From assembly GCF_048569485.1 (NCBI RefSeq), contig NC_134358.1, forward strand, positions 245,310,964-245,374,963: DNA of 64,000 bases, read 5' to 3'. Shown piece by piece: positions 1-10,345 of the stretch (position 1 is its first letter; the number at the start of each line of letters is the position of its first letter). Below the pieces are notes generated by a model. The model made no database searches. It worked only from the letters and a program-made list of their open reading frames with translations, and was not told the origin of the DNA. This stretch comes from Anomaloglossus baeobatrachus (lineage: Eukaryota; Chordata; Amphibia; Anura; Aromobatidae). The position numbers were made by a program, and so were the translations under genes.

Positions 1-72
1 TGCATCCGTGAAAAAAACGGACCGTTTTTTGCGGACCACAAAAACGGATCGGTCGTGTGAATGTAGCTTTAT
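1..72. mobile_element. End of a Harbinger-like MITE (partial)
   Basis: The window opens inside a short repeat with inverted CCGTTTTT-type motifs. It ends in GTCGTGTGAATGTAGC followed by TTA, the style of terminus and 3-bp target shared by the MITEs further on. A related fragment lies at 58499-58640. The other end is outside the window. Confidence 0.4.
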
Positions 73-648
73 TCTGATCTGCCGTTTATAAACAGCAGGC
101 AGAAATAAGTGAATAGCGCCCCCCAGCGTCAGAAAATCTCCGGGGTTTCAGGCGGTAGCTGAGACCCTGGAGATCATGATAAAGGCCGGTTTTTCCGGTC
201 CCCGCTCACATGATCACCGGTATACACCGTATACCGATGATCACGTTACATTAAATGACAGCGCCGGTAAAAAATTATTTATCTCCCATCTGGCATGAAC
301 AAACATGTCAGATGGGAGATAAATCTCTTCCCCGGTCCCCCGGTGTCACCAAAGTGCCCCCCTCCCTGACCCCCTCCTGGAAATCCAAGATGGCCGTGCG
401 CACAGCAGGGCGCCAAACGCATTCACCCTACTCCTCTGATTTCTGTCGCATGTGCCATGACACATGCGACGGAAAACTCCTCCCCAGGCCCTGCCAGGTC
501 AACCCCTATAACACCACCGGTGTTCCCCGGTGTCCCACGGTACCTGTGCAGCGTTGATCCCCCGCGGTCCCCTCCTTCACAATAGACGCTGCCGCATGCA
601 CAGAGCAGCTGTCAGCTCAGCTTCCTGTGTTCAGTCACAGTGAGTGGC
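73..648. other. Non-coding, repeat-like stretch
   Basis: No gene is supported. The stretch holds short inverted motifs such as ATTTATCTCCCATCTG and its reverse complement near 276-325. The 100-residue frame here is low-complexity and has no family features. It is probably the interior of an interspersed repeat. Confidence 0.3.
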
Positions 649-1445
649 GGTAACCATGCATCTGTAAGCTACTGCAATGCCCTGCTCATGAGGTAAGGAA
701 CATAGTTGATCAGGAGAGCTATACTACATTTCCAAATGGAGGTATTTGCTTTTATAGTTGCCCTGCTGAACGACTACCAAACATGACAGTCCGTTATACG
801 CCACAAGAAAACATGTCTAAATAACGATCTCTGTTGTTTAGTATTCATTCAGCAGGATAACTGGACTTAAAGGGGTATTCCATCTCTAAGATCCTATCCC
901 CAATATATAGTAGGTGTAATAACAATAATATTAGTAAATACCTTTTTTGGAAATGTAGAATAGTTCTCCTGATTAGGCATGCCCTTACCTCATGAGCAGG
1001 GCATTGCAGCTTTGGTAGCAACAGTTACGACCAAGAGCAACCCACTGTCTCTATGAATGATGGTAACCATGCATACGTAAGCTACTGCAATGCCCTGCTC
1101 ATGAGGTAAGGAACATAGTTAATCAGGAGAGCTATACTAAATTTCCAAATGGAGGTATTTGCTATTTCTGTTGTCCTGCTGAACGAATATCAAACATGAG
1201 AGTCCGTTATACGCCGCAAAATAACATGTCTAAATAGCGAGCTCTGTTGTTTAGAATTCATTCAGCAGGATAACTGGACTTAAAGGGAAATTCCATCTCC
1301 AAGATCCTATCCCCAATATATAGTAGGTGGAATAGTAATAGTATCAGCAAATAACATTTGGAAATGTAGAATAGTTCTCCTGATTAGGCATGCCCTTACC
1401 TCATGAGCAGGGCATTTGCAGCTTTGGTAGCAACAGTTACGACAT
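649..1445. repeat. Two tandem copies of a 413-bp fold-back repeat
   Basis: GGTAACCATGCAT starts a unit at 649 and again at 1062, a period of 413 bp. Each unit contains a 24-bp inverted repeat (674-697 with 984-1007; 1087-1110 with about 1395-1419), and the similarity of the arms runs further inward (CATTTCCAAA against TTTGGAAATG). This fits a MITE-like dispersed repeat present twice in direct tandem. The copies differ at scattered bases, so the duplication is not very recent. Confidence 0.65.
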
Positions 1446-1689
1446 GGACTCTGCTGCTGTGGACCCGGGGAGAGTGGGTGCAGATTCATTGCACCCACAC
1501 TCCTCACATGGAGGGTCTGCACTCCTAGAAAATGGGGGATACGTTCCCTGAGCGTGTCCCCCCATATTCTAGACGGTCCAGAGTCGTCGTGTGACGTATT
1601 TTTTTTCCATACAATAAATTGGTGAAAGAGGGAATGTTTTGGGGAGTGTTTTTTCAAATACATTTTTTTTTGTTGTCTATTTTTTTTAT
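1446..1689. other. No gene seen; repeat flank
   Basis: This is A/T-run-rich non-coding sequence between two repeats. It may belong to the left part of the hAT-type element that follows, whose left terminus I could not place. Confidence 0.3.
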
Positions 1690-3881
1690 TAGTACTGACA
1701 GTTTGTGATGTCGGGTATCTGATAGACGCCTTGACATCACAAACTGCTGGGCTTGATGTCAGGTGACCTTACAGCTAGTATCAACCACATTTATTACCCC
1801 GTTTGTCACCGCACCAAGGCACGGGATGAGCTGGGGTGAAGTGCCATCATTGGCGCATCTAGTGGATGCGCCATTTCTGGGGCGCCTGCAGCCTGCTATT
1901 TTTAGGCTGTGTAGGGCCAATAACTATGGACCTTCCCACCCTAAGAATACCAGACCACAGCTGTCCGCTTTACCTTGGCTGGTGATCCAATTTGGGGGGG
2001 ACCCTACTTTTTTTTGTAATTATTATTTGTAAAAATAATTATAAAAAAGAGCCTGGGGTGACCTCCACATTGGATCACCAACTACGGTAAAGCTGCCAGC
2101 TGTGGTTTTCAGGCTACAGCCGTCTGCTTTACCCTAGCTGGCTATCAAAAATGGGGGAACCCCACATCACTTTTTTTTTTTTACTATTTTTTGAAATAAA
2201 AAAAAATTAGTCTTCCCTGTATTTTGATTGCCAGCCAAGGTAACGCCAGGCAGATGGGGGTGGCAACCCATAGCTGTCTGCTTTATCTGCGCTGAGAATC
2301 AAAAATACCGCAGAGCGCTACGTCATTTTTTTTAATGATTTATTTTTACAGTATTGTGATGTCAGGCAATCAAAATACAGGGAAGCCCATTTTTTTTTTT
2401 AGTTATTTAAATAAATAATTAAAAAAAAAAATATGTGGGCTCCTCCTGCATTTTTTGTATTGCTAGCTAAGGGTAATCCAAGCAGCTACTGGCTGCTAAC
2501 CCCCACTGCTTGGTGCTACCTTCACTGGCAATGGAAAATCCAGGGAAGCATTTTTTATTTTTTTTGCCAAAAAAAAAAAAAAAATGACGTGGGCTTCGCT
2601 ATATTTTTGTATGCAAGCCAGGTACAGCAGGCAGGTACGGCTGCCCCCAACCTCCAGCTGCCTATTTGTACCCGGCTGGGAACTTAAAATATAGGGAAGC
2701 TTTTTTTTAATTATTTCATGAATTTCATGAAATAATTAAAAAAAAAAATACGACGTGGGCTTCGCCCCATTTTTGTGTCCAGCCAGGTACAATTAGGCAG
2801 CTGGGGATTGGAATCCGCAGCACAGGTTGGCCCGAGGTTTCTGGGCCCCTCTGCTGCGAATTGCAGTTCGCAGCCGCCCCAGAAAATGGCGCTTTCATAA
2901 AAGCGCCATCATCTGGTGCTGTATCTAACTCTTCCAGCAACCCTGAAGCCGGGTGGCTTGCTGGGTAATAATGGGTTAATACTAGCTTTGTTTTACTAGC
3001 TAGTATTAAGCCAGAGATTCTTAATGTCAGGCAAGTTTGACCCATCCATTAAGAATCTCCAATAAAGGGTTAAAAAAAAAGACAACACACAGAAAAAATA
3101 CTTTAATAGAAATAAATACACAGACACACTTAGAGACTCCATGTTTATTACTCCCTCTTATCCCTCCACGATCCTGGTCTTCTGTCTTCTTTCTCCTTCA
3201 ACCCATGCAGCTCTGCTACATCAGACAGCACTGCATGAGAGGAAGAACGCTGCTGCTCCTGTGCAGTCTAATCAGTCACTGAGTGAGCAGAGGCTGCGAG
3301 CTGTAAGCGGTGACGTCACCGCTGACAGGCGGGTTACTATAGCAACGGTGCTCCGATCAGTGCCGCAATTTACCGACTGTGGCAGCCAGTCCTTGCATGT
3401 GGGCTGGCTCTGTAAAGAGCACCCACATGCAGGAACAGGAAAGCCAACCATGTGCCAGAGCATCTCGCCGGTAAACGGAGATGCTGGAACGTGCACCGTG
3501 TACCGGAGAGATGCACTGACAGGACCTAGCATGACGTCTAGCCATGTGACCAGTCTGTAGCCAATGAGATAATAGACACGTGACTGGTCACATAGCTATG
3601 ACGACGTCACGGAAGGTCCTATCATCAGTGCTGGTTAGGAGGACGCAGCGATTATCGGAAGGAAAAGCGGTGGGAGATAGAGTGTAGGGCGCGTCGCGGG
3701 GACCTGTAAGTGTAATGGCAATGTTTATTAACTGTATGTGTACATGTATAATGTGTTTTTATGTGTTTGCCTCCCAATGTTTTCAATGGGGTTCGAATTG
3801 GTTCGTCGAACGTTCAACGAACTTGTCCTCCGTGTGACGAACCGAACCGAACTCGAACACTAGGGGAGTGGTTCATCTCTA
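1690..3881 (+). mobile_element. Non-autonomous hAT-type element, left end not found
   Basis: The right end reads TTCATCTCTA at 3881, matching the terminus of the large hAT at 36196 (GCTCATCTCTA). Both share a subterminal palindromic block of GTTCG/CGAAC motifs (here about 3790-3870). The interior has several homologous modules around 'CAGCTGTCTGCTTTACCTTGGCTGG', each separated by T-run/A-run hairpins, and a long fold-back at about 3514-3634 (AGGACCTAGCATGACGTC with GACGTCACGGAAGGTCCT). No transposase is present. A related copy is at 39015-39976. The 8 bp after the end are GTTATAAA, and no matching left TSD was found. Confidence 0.6.
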
Positions 3882-4239
3882 GTTATAAACTCACTTTTTA
3901 TATGGCAAAGATCCTTCTTTTTTATATTAATAGCAATTACAAATTGTACAAATTGTTTTATTAACTCAATACCAGCATATGAAGTTATGTCATATGAGGG
4001 CTCCCTGACATTGATGCGGGCTCTGATACTGAGCCAGTACCTTTGCTGGCAGATGATGGTTGATTCAGCCATCACCTGCCTCTGTCAGCCACGTGTGGAG
4101 CGCAGTCCACCCACGGCAATTAGAGCACACCGGCAGGGTGTTCGCTGTCCTAATAATGCAATCATGGGGTGCTGATGAGTTACTGTGACCACCAGGGGTC
4201 TGCTGAACATCACTGTGCCTGTCATAACGATACTCCTGT
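3882..4239. other. Non-coding, repeat-like stretch
   Basis: A/T-rich sequence, then a segment with CACGTG and imperfect repeats that resembles the start of the dispersed repeat that follows. No coding potential was recognised. Confidence 0.3.
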
Positions 4240-5830
4240 GAACACCAGCATGTTGTTGGCGTTCATAGGAGACTGTAATTTTTGCTATTTATAGCAATAC
4301 TATAGTACTAAGGGAACTAAGAAAGACAATAAAAAGTATTAATAAAAGTATTAAATAATATGAAAAAAAAATTCTAAATGTTCAACTCTTTTCCCCTATA
4401 ACAAATTAAGAAATAAAAAAAGAAAAACAAAAGCCACATACTATATGTGGTATCTCCACGTTCGAAAAAATTTGATTTATTAAAATATAAAATTAATCAA
4501 CTTGATAATGGCATAAAGAATAAAAAAAAGTTAACCGCCAGATCTGCAGTTTTTTGGGCTGCCGCTATAGGACAGTGAAATACAAAACATTACATCTTCC
4601 CCAAAATTCTATCAATAAAGATGTCAGCTCAGGGTGCGAAAAAAAAGTCTTCACACAGCTCCAATTTTTGAAAGTGAAAAACATTATGGCTGTCGGAAAC
4701 TGATGACAAGCAATGTTTTTTTATTATTTTTTTTTTAACAGATTTTAGATTTTGTTTTTAACCACTTAGATAAAAAGAAAGTATGCAGGTCTGGTATCGC
4801 TGTAATATTAAGGAATAACGTTTGGAACTCCATTCTATGTCTGAACTGGGTGCAAAAAACCTATCGCTGTAATGGCACTGACTTGGAGAATCATATATAC
4901 AGGTTAGGCCCGTTTCACACGTCAGTGAAAAACAGTGACGTTTTTCACTGGCGTGTAAAACACGCACATGTCCCTGCGTGTGCCGTGAATCACGGCACAC
5001 GTGGGTTGTCTAAGTGAAATACGGGCTCCGTTCTCCGTGGCCCGTGATTGCACTTAGAAATCAACTCACCTGTGCCCGCTCCCGCTCTCCGTGGTGCTGA
5101 ATCCTCCCGCGGTGCAGCATCCGGCCGGCGCTGACCCCTGCAGCAGCTGCTTCCGGGTCGGCTGTGGCGCGCATAATGAATATGCGTGACAGTAATCAGC
5201 CGGCTTAGAAGCAGCAAGCTGCATGGGCTGCAGAGAGCGCGGCTGAAGCCGGGTGAGTTAAAATGTTTATTATTTTAAATGCACTTTTTTTTCTGGCACG
5301 TGTTTCACGGACCACACCACTGCGTGGTCCGTGGAACATCAGTGATGCCAGAAAAAAATGGACATGTCTCCGTGCAGCAATCATGCACACGCGGGTACGC
5401 TGCACGGAGACACGTGCAGTGAAAAATCACTGACGTGTGAGCAGACCCATTCATTATAATGGGTCTGCGTATGTCAGTGATTCTGGTACGTTTAAAAAAA
5501 AGCACAAACGTACCAGAATCACTGCCGTGTGAAAGGGGCCTTAATGTTACTGTATAATAAATGCTGTAAATAAAACAATGGCAGAATTGCACTTTTTTTG
5601 CTGTTTCGCTAAACTTAGAATTTTTTATAACTTTCCAGTACGACATAATAAAGTAGATGGTATCGCTCAAAAGTAGCAAAAGGAATTTGAGACAAGAAGA
5701 AGATCCATTTTTAAATTTACATCAAATTCATTAATCATATAAGCCATTTTGATGAAATGTAAACTAGTACCACAAGAAAGTGAGAAAGGAAAATTAATTA
5801 AATAAAAAAACCGCAAATGATGAATTGGAG
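4240..5830. repeat. Old dispersed repeat, interrupted by a MITE
   Basis: This A-rich repeat has phrases such as 'ATAGCAATAC', 'GGTATCAATAA' and 'TGGTATCGCTCAAAAG', and a diverged second copy lies at 18340-18990. It is split at 4904/5541 by the MITE below. Removing the MITE restores a continuous repeat (CAGG-TTA-ATGTTACTG). The class is not determined from the sequence. Confidence 0.45.
4907..5540. mobile_element. Harbinger-like MITE, 634 bp
   Basis: The termini are GGCCCGTTTCACACGTCAGTG and, inverted, GGCCCCTTTCACACGGCAGTG. The target TTA is duplicated at 4904-4906 and 5541-5543. The empty site can be reconstructed from the surrounding repeat, so a 3-bp TTA TSD is well supported. That TSD is typical of PIF/Harbinger. 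There is no transposase, only nested fold-backs with CpG-rich ends. Confidence 0.75.
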
Positions 5831-6184
5831 CCATAAAGCACAAGAACTGTGTGGTTTATCTTTCCATGCGCCTATCGGCCCCTTGTGCATGTCCTTACAG
5901 TACTTCTCTGAAGACCAGCCTGGGGCCGGTGTTCATAGAAGAATGTGATTTTTACTATGTACTGCAATAGTGTGCTATTTTGGTATACAGTTGCAAAATT
6001 ATTCACTCCTTTGGTATTTTTCATCTTTTTACTGTTTTTTTTGTTGTTGATAGTTTACGTTAGTTCGTGTAAAGAACATGCCTACAACTGTGAACATTTT
6101 GTTTTCTTTTTAGTGTGAAGCAAACAACAAATATGACAAAATAACTGAAAACTTCAGTGCGCATAACTATTCACTCCGCTAAAA

Positions 6185-8127
6185 TCAGTACTTTGTAGAG
6201 CCTCTTTTTGCATCAATTATAGCTGTAAGTTGCTTTGGAAAAGTCTCTATGAGCTTTCTACATCTTGCCACAGGGATTTTTGCCCATTCCTCAAAGTAAA
6301 ACTGCTCCAGCTCCTTGAAGTTAGATGGTTTCCTCTGGTGAACAGTAATCTTCAAGCCTGACCACAGATTTTCAATTGGATTAAGGTCTGGGCTTCGATT
6401 AGGCCACTCCAAAACATTTATGTGACACCCTGGCAAAACCAGATAGTCACAAATAGGCCAACGCATAACACCTTCCCTCACTAGGAAACACACAGCCAAT
6501 CAGAAACCCTAGTCACCCCCCCCCTTAGGGAAAGATAGACACACCAGTGGGCATGACCAGGTGGTTGGGACACGCCCACCCAGGGGTCTAGACAGCCCTG
6601 GGGCGGGAAAACAAGCAGATAAGTCTGAAGTTCAGTTTGGAGAGGAGTGTGGGCTGGAGCTAAGTGTAGCTCCAGCAGGAGAGTTCAAGTTGAACGGTAC
6701 CAGGGTAGGAGCCCTGGTGCCACTGGCTAGGAGGCAGGGGTAGTCTCCATCAGCAGGAGTCGGAAAAACGGCTCAGTTGAACGGAGGTGGACCAGGACAG
6801 GGTTGTAGCCCGCCGGTACCGACACGGGGAACCGACCCGGAAACCGGAGCACAAAGGGGGGTACTCGGACCCTAAAGCCAGGACCAGAACTAACTGGAGC
6901 TGGTTAATTAACCGATTGAGGTCAGGACTAGAGGTCCTGTCCCACCCAAAGTCCCTCATAGAAGACAACAGCCCACCGATTAGGGATAAGAGGTCACCGC
7001 CAGGGCCCATAGATCCCACGGGCCAGCGTCCGCGGGCACAGCTCCTTAGGCCACATCCAGCCGGGAGCGAACTCCTGAGTTTCACACTAGGAAAGTCCAC
7101 CTTACACACAGCAGTGCAGGAAAAGGATAGAGACCACCAGCCGGGTGGGGGACCAAAACGCAACCGGCCGCGGCACCGGCCACCATCACCTTGGTTTACC
7201 AGAGACTTGTGTGCTTTACTAACAGTGAGTACACCAGGACCCCCTTGCGGTCACCATCCTCTGCACACACCAACCGGGTCCCAGGGCCACCATCCCTACC
7301 CAAGGAGGGTTTAACAACTTGCTGCACACCATCCCCCCTGGGTGCCCCGTAACAGCAGCGGTGGTGTCCCACCTCACCACACACCGTGGGTGGCGTCACA
7401 AACTTAATACGGTCCAGCCCGTACAGATACGTCCCCCCAATTATTCGGCGTGTCTGCGAGACCCCCAGGTCCGGAGGCCCTCGAGCCACCACCCCTGAAG
7501 GCCCGGATCCGATCAGCGCTGGCTGCTGGCACGGGGGGGGCACATTTACACATTTTCCCTTAAACCACTCGAGTGTTGCTTTAGGTCATTGTATTGTTGG
7601 AAGGTGAACCTCCGACCCAATCTCAAATCATTGACAGACTGAAGCAGGTTCTCATCAAAAATATCCCTGTATTTCACACTATCCATATTTCCATCGACTT
7701 GGATTAGATTCCCTGTCTCTGCTGCCGAAAAATATCCCCACAGCATGATGCTGTCACCATCATGTTACGCTGTGGGGAGGGTGTTCTTGAGGTGATGAAC
7801 TGTGTTGGTTTGGTGCCAGACATAGCATTTACCTTGGTGGCCAAAAAGTTACATTTTGGTCTCATCTGCCAACTCCACCTTCCTCCATACATTTGGGGAG
7901 TTTTCCACATGTCTTTTGGTAAACTCAAAAGGAGCCTTACAATTTTTTGTGCGTAATTAAAGGCTTTTTTCTGGCCACTCTTCCTTAAAAGACAGCTCTA
8001 CGGAGTGTAAGGTTTATTGTGGTCATATGGACAGATACTCCAGTCTCTGCTTGGGAACGCTCCAGCTCCTTCAGGGTTACCTTTAGTGTCTATGCTGCTT
8101 CTCTTATTAATGCCATTGTAGATGGTG
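6185..8127 (-). pseudogene. Tc1 transposase remnant
   Basis: Read on the minus strand, 7546-7746 encodes a middle part of the DDE domain (DSVKYRDIFDENLLQ, then FQQYNDLKQHSSG in place of the family's QQDNDPKHTS). 6185-6420 encodes the C-terminal part (VLEWPNRSPDLNPIENLW, including the catalytic Glu of NPIENLW, then the tail AIIDAKRGSTKY). The two parts are separated by the LTR at 6421-7544. The altered block around the second catalytic Asp, the missing N-terminal DNA-binding domain and the insertions show it is inactive. In life the enzyme binds the inverted repeats and moves the element to TA sites. Confidence 0.75.
6421..7544 (+). mobile_element. Solo LTR, plus orientation, TSD TTTA
   Basis: It starts TGTGACACCCTGGC and ends GGGGCACA, with a 4-bp TSD TTTA at 6417-6420 and 7545-7548. 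The surrounding Tc1 sequence (AAAACATTTA / CATTTTCC) closes up cleanly when it is removed. It belongs to the same LTR family as the copies at 9274, 41919, 45624 and 58989, shown by shared blocks such as GGTACCG(AC)CGGG and GGTGGCGTCAC. About 1.12 kb, no internal region: a solo LTR left by LTR-LTR recombination. Gypsy or ERV class not decided. Confidence 0.8.
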
Positions 8128-8430
8128 GTAAAATTGCCCCACTCCTACTGAGTGTGTTCCGTGTTCTATGTGAAGTGTTTTATTGCATATTGTATTTTAA
8201 TATATAAAGTGTAATTTTTCATGTGTGATTAACTGTATAGGAATGTAAAGCATAGGAGCGTTAGCAGATAGATGACAGAGTAGGTAAGAATGCTAAGAAC
8301 GACATAACGTAGGGACCAAAAGTGCAAGAGGGGATGTAAGTGGTAGATATATGGTTTGTTAGCAATAGGAAGAGTGATAGGTGCAGGTGCCAGTAGATCC
8401 AGTGATACATATTTTGGTAACCTGACAGAC
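8128..8430. other. Repeat-derived insert in the Tc1, no gene
   Basis: This begins right after the GATGGTG duplicated at the break in the Tc1. It reads like the transcribed end of an LTR or other retroelement (GTGTTCTATGTGAAGTG, A/T-rich), but no termini could be matched. Confidence 0.3.
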
Positions 8431-8433
8431 TTA

Positions 8434-8999
8434 AGCGGGCTTTACACGCTGCGACATCGCTAGCGATGTCGTGAGCGATAGCACCCGCCCACGTCGGTGG
8501 CACGTCATGGGGTGATCGCTGCCGTAGCGAACAATATCGCTACGGCAGCGTCACACGCAATTACCTGTTCACCGACGTAGCTGTGGCCGCCAAACAATCT
8601 CTCCTTTAAGGGGGAGGTTCGTTCGGCGTCACAGCGGCGTCACTAAGCAGCCGCCCAATAGAAGCGGAGGGGTGGAGATGAGCGGCCGGAACATCCCGCC
8701 CACCTCCTTCCTTCCTCATTGTCGGCAGCCGCAGGTACGATGTTGTTCCTCGTTCCTGCCACATATAGCGATGTGTGCTGCCGCAGGAACGACAAACAAA
8801 CTGCGTTCCAAACGAGGAACGATTTTTTAAAAATGAACGACGTGTACACGATGAATGATTTAACACCTTTTTGCGATCGTTACTGATCCCAAAAAGGTGT
8901 CACACACAACAACATTGCTAACGAGGCCGGATGTGCGTCACCAACACCGTGACCCCCGACGATATCTCATTAACAATATCGTTGTGTGTAAATGGGCCT
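8434..8999. mobile_element. Harbinger-like MITE, 566 bp
   Basis: Termini AGCGGGCTTTACACGCTGCG and, inverted, AGGCCCATTTACACACAACG, flanked by TTA (8431-8433 and 9000-9002). The interior has the modules seen in its relatives at 24443, 37576, 45040 and 53222: GATCGCTGCCGTAGCGA, a GGGGCGGTTCGTTCGGCGTCAC-type block, CCCAATAGAAGCGGAGGGG, and CGGATGTGCGTCAC near the right end. Confidence 0.75.
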
Positions 9000-9002
9000 T
9001 TA

Positions 9003-9273
9003 GAGCACAGAGGGAGGAGCGACAGAGAGTTCATTAGCCAGAGAGGCCAAGTGGAAGTTCAGTTCTGCAGAGAGGTTTCTGGGGCAAACGTGCTCTGTTT
9101 CGGGGTCCGCCTGGGAATTGTGAGGTCTCCTCCATTGTGTCCTTGTAAAGTGTCGGAAGGGGGCAGTTGTGGGCAAGGGTCATGGCGGTCCTCAACCCAC
9201 CCCGACACAGTATAGACAAAGTGGAGTGGGTGTTATGTGGTGCGGAAGTGGTACCTGCTGACTGCTGCGCTTC
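9003..9273. other. Repeat flank, no gene
   Basis: G-rich non-coding sequence that continues at 11603 on the far side of the solo LTR (GCTGCGCTTC-CATTTCTTC). It is probably part of another, older retroelement. Frames here look like shadows. Confidence 0.3.
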
Positions 9274-10276
9274 TGTCATGGACGGGGACGACGCCGTCGC
9301 TGCTGCGCTCTCGCTAACGCTTGGGTCCGGCGCGGCTGCTGCTGCGGCTGCTCGGTGGCTCGAGCGGTGGGCCGGATTCGGGGACTCGAGTGGCGCTCCT
9401 TGCCCGTGAGTGAAAGAGGTGGTTGGTTTGGGGGAGTTAGTCCGTGACGCCACCCACGGGTCGTGGTGAAGATGGGCACCACCGCTGCTGGTGACGGGGA
9501 TCCCGGGAGCGATGGTAGGGAGCAGCTGGGATATTGTTTTCCCCCTCTGTGGGTAGGGGTCGGTGGTCCCGGGGCCCGATGGTGAGACGGGGAGGCAGGG
9601 TTGGTGAGGTGCAGGGTTGCAGGGACAGCACGGCACGGTGCCGGATGGCACGGGTGTACTCACTCAGGAAGAAAGGTACAAAGTCCTCGGTAAACCAAAT
9701 GGCTGGATGGACGGGTCCCGCAGCCGGCTGCAGTGTCTCTCCCCGGACAGGTGATGGCAGCTAAGAGCCAAAATTTGAGTTTGCACAACCATCATATAAA
9801 TCATCAACAGAAATTCTGTATATATTAAATATCTTTATTACATCATAAATACAAAAATTATAGTGCTGGTACCCACAGACATTAAAATTCCCTACCCCAT
9901 AAAAACATCCTAAAACAAAAACTGGTGCAGTGTGGAACAATGATTATAATAGATCAATGAAGGAGTTAAATATTACACATTTGAGAGCTCTGGGTATAAC
10001 CATAATCAGCCATATAGCATATTTGCTGGTCCAAATCACTCCATAAATAATATAAAGTGCATAGTGCAAGGGAGGTATAGGATGGCTGACTCGGTGTAGT
10101 TAAGAGCACAAGGGGAACAGTATCATCACCTGTCCTGACCACACATAATGTGCATATATACCTCGTCAATGAGATTTGTGAAGGGAACACCGAGGTCAGA
10201 TTTTGCAGTCAGCCACCTATAGTCCAGCAGGTGAAATTGGAACCAGGACCCAGAGATCAGACCACACTGCCCAGCA

Positions 10277-10310
10277 CCTCGACGCGTTTCGCTTCCGCTT
10301 CGTCAGGAGG
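10277..10310 (-). ncRNA. Hammerhead ribozyme, left arm
   Basis: This is the exact mirror of the plus-strand copy at 10312-10345, read on the minus strand: CCTC, CTGACGA, AGCGGAAGC, GAAA, CGCGTC, GAGG. All the conserved core positions (CUGANGA, GAAA, UC at the cleavage site) are present. The self-cleavage site is predicted after the C of GTC, that is at minus-strand position 10281. Confidence 0.75.
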
Positions 10311-10311
10311 T

Positions 10312-10345
10312 CCTCCTGACGAAGCGGAAGCGAAACGCGTCGAGG
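10312..10345 (+). ncRNA. Hammerhead ribozyme, right arm
   Basis: Helix I pairs CCTC (10312-10315) with GAGG (10342-10345). The core CTGACGA is at 10316-10322. Helix II is two G-C pairs closed by a GGAA (GNRA) tetraloop at 10324-10331, after one unpaired A. GAAA is at 10332-10335. ACGCGT (10335-10340) is self-complementary, so helix III is very short in a monomer and would form better between two RNA copies, as described for Penelope-type hammerheads. Cleavage is expected after C10341. Confidence 0.78.

Noticed and set aside
9034-9663. A 209-codon minus-strand frame
   Set aside because: It crosses the border of the solo LTR and is Ser/Pro/Thr-rich, low-complexity; the same pattern appears in every copy of this LTR.
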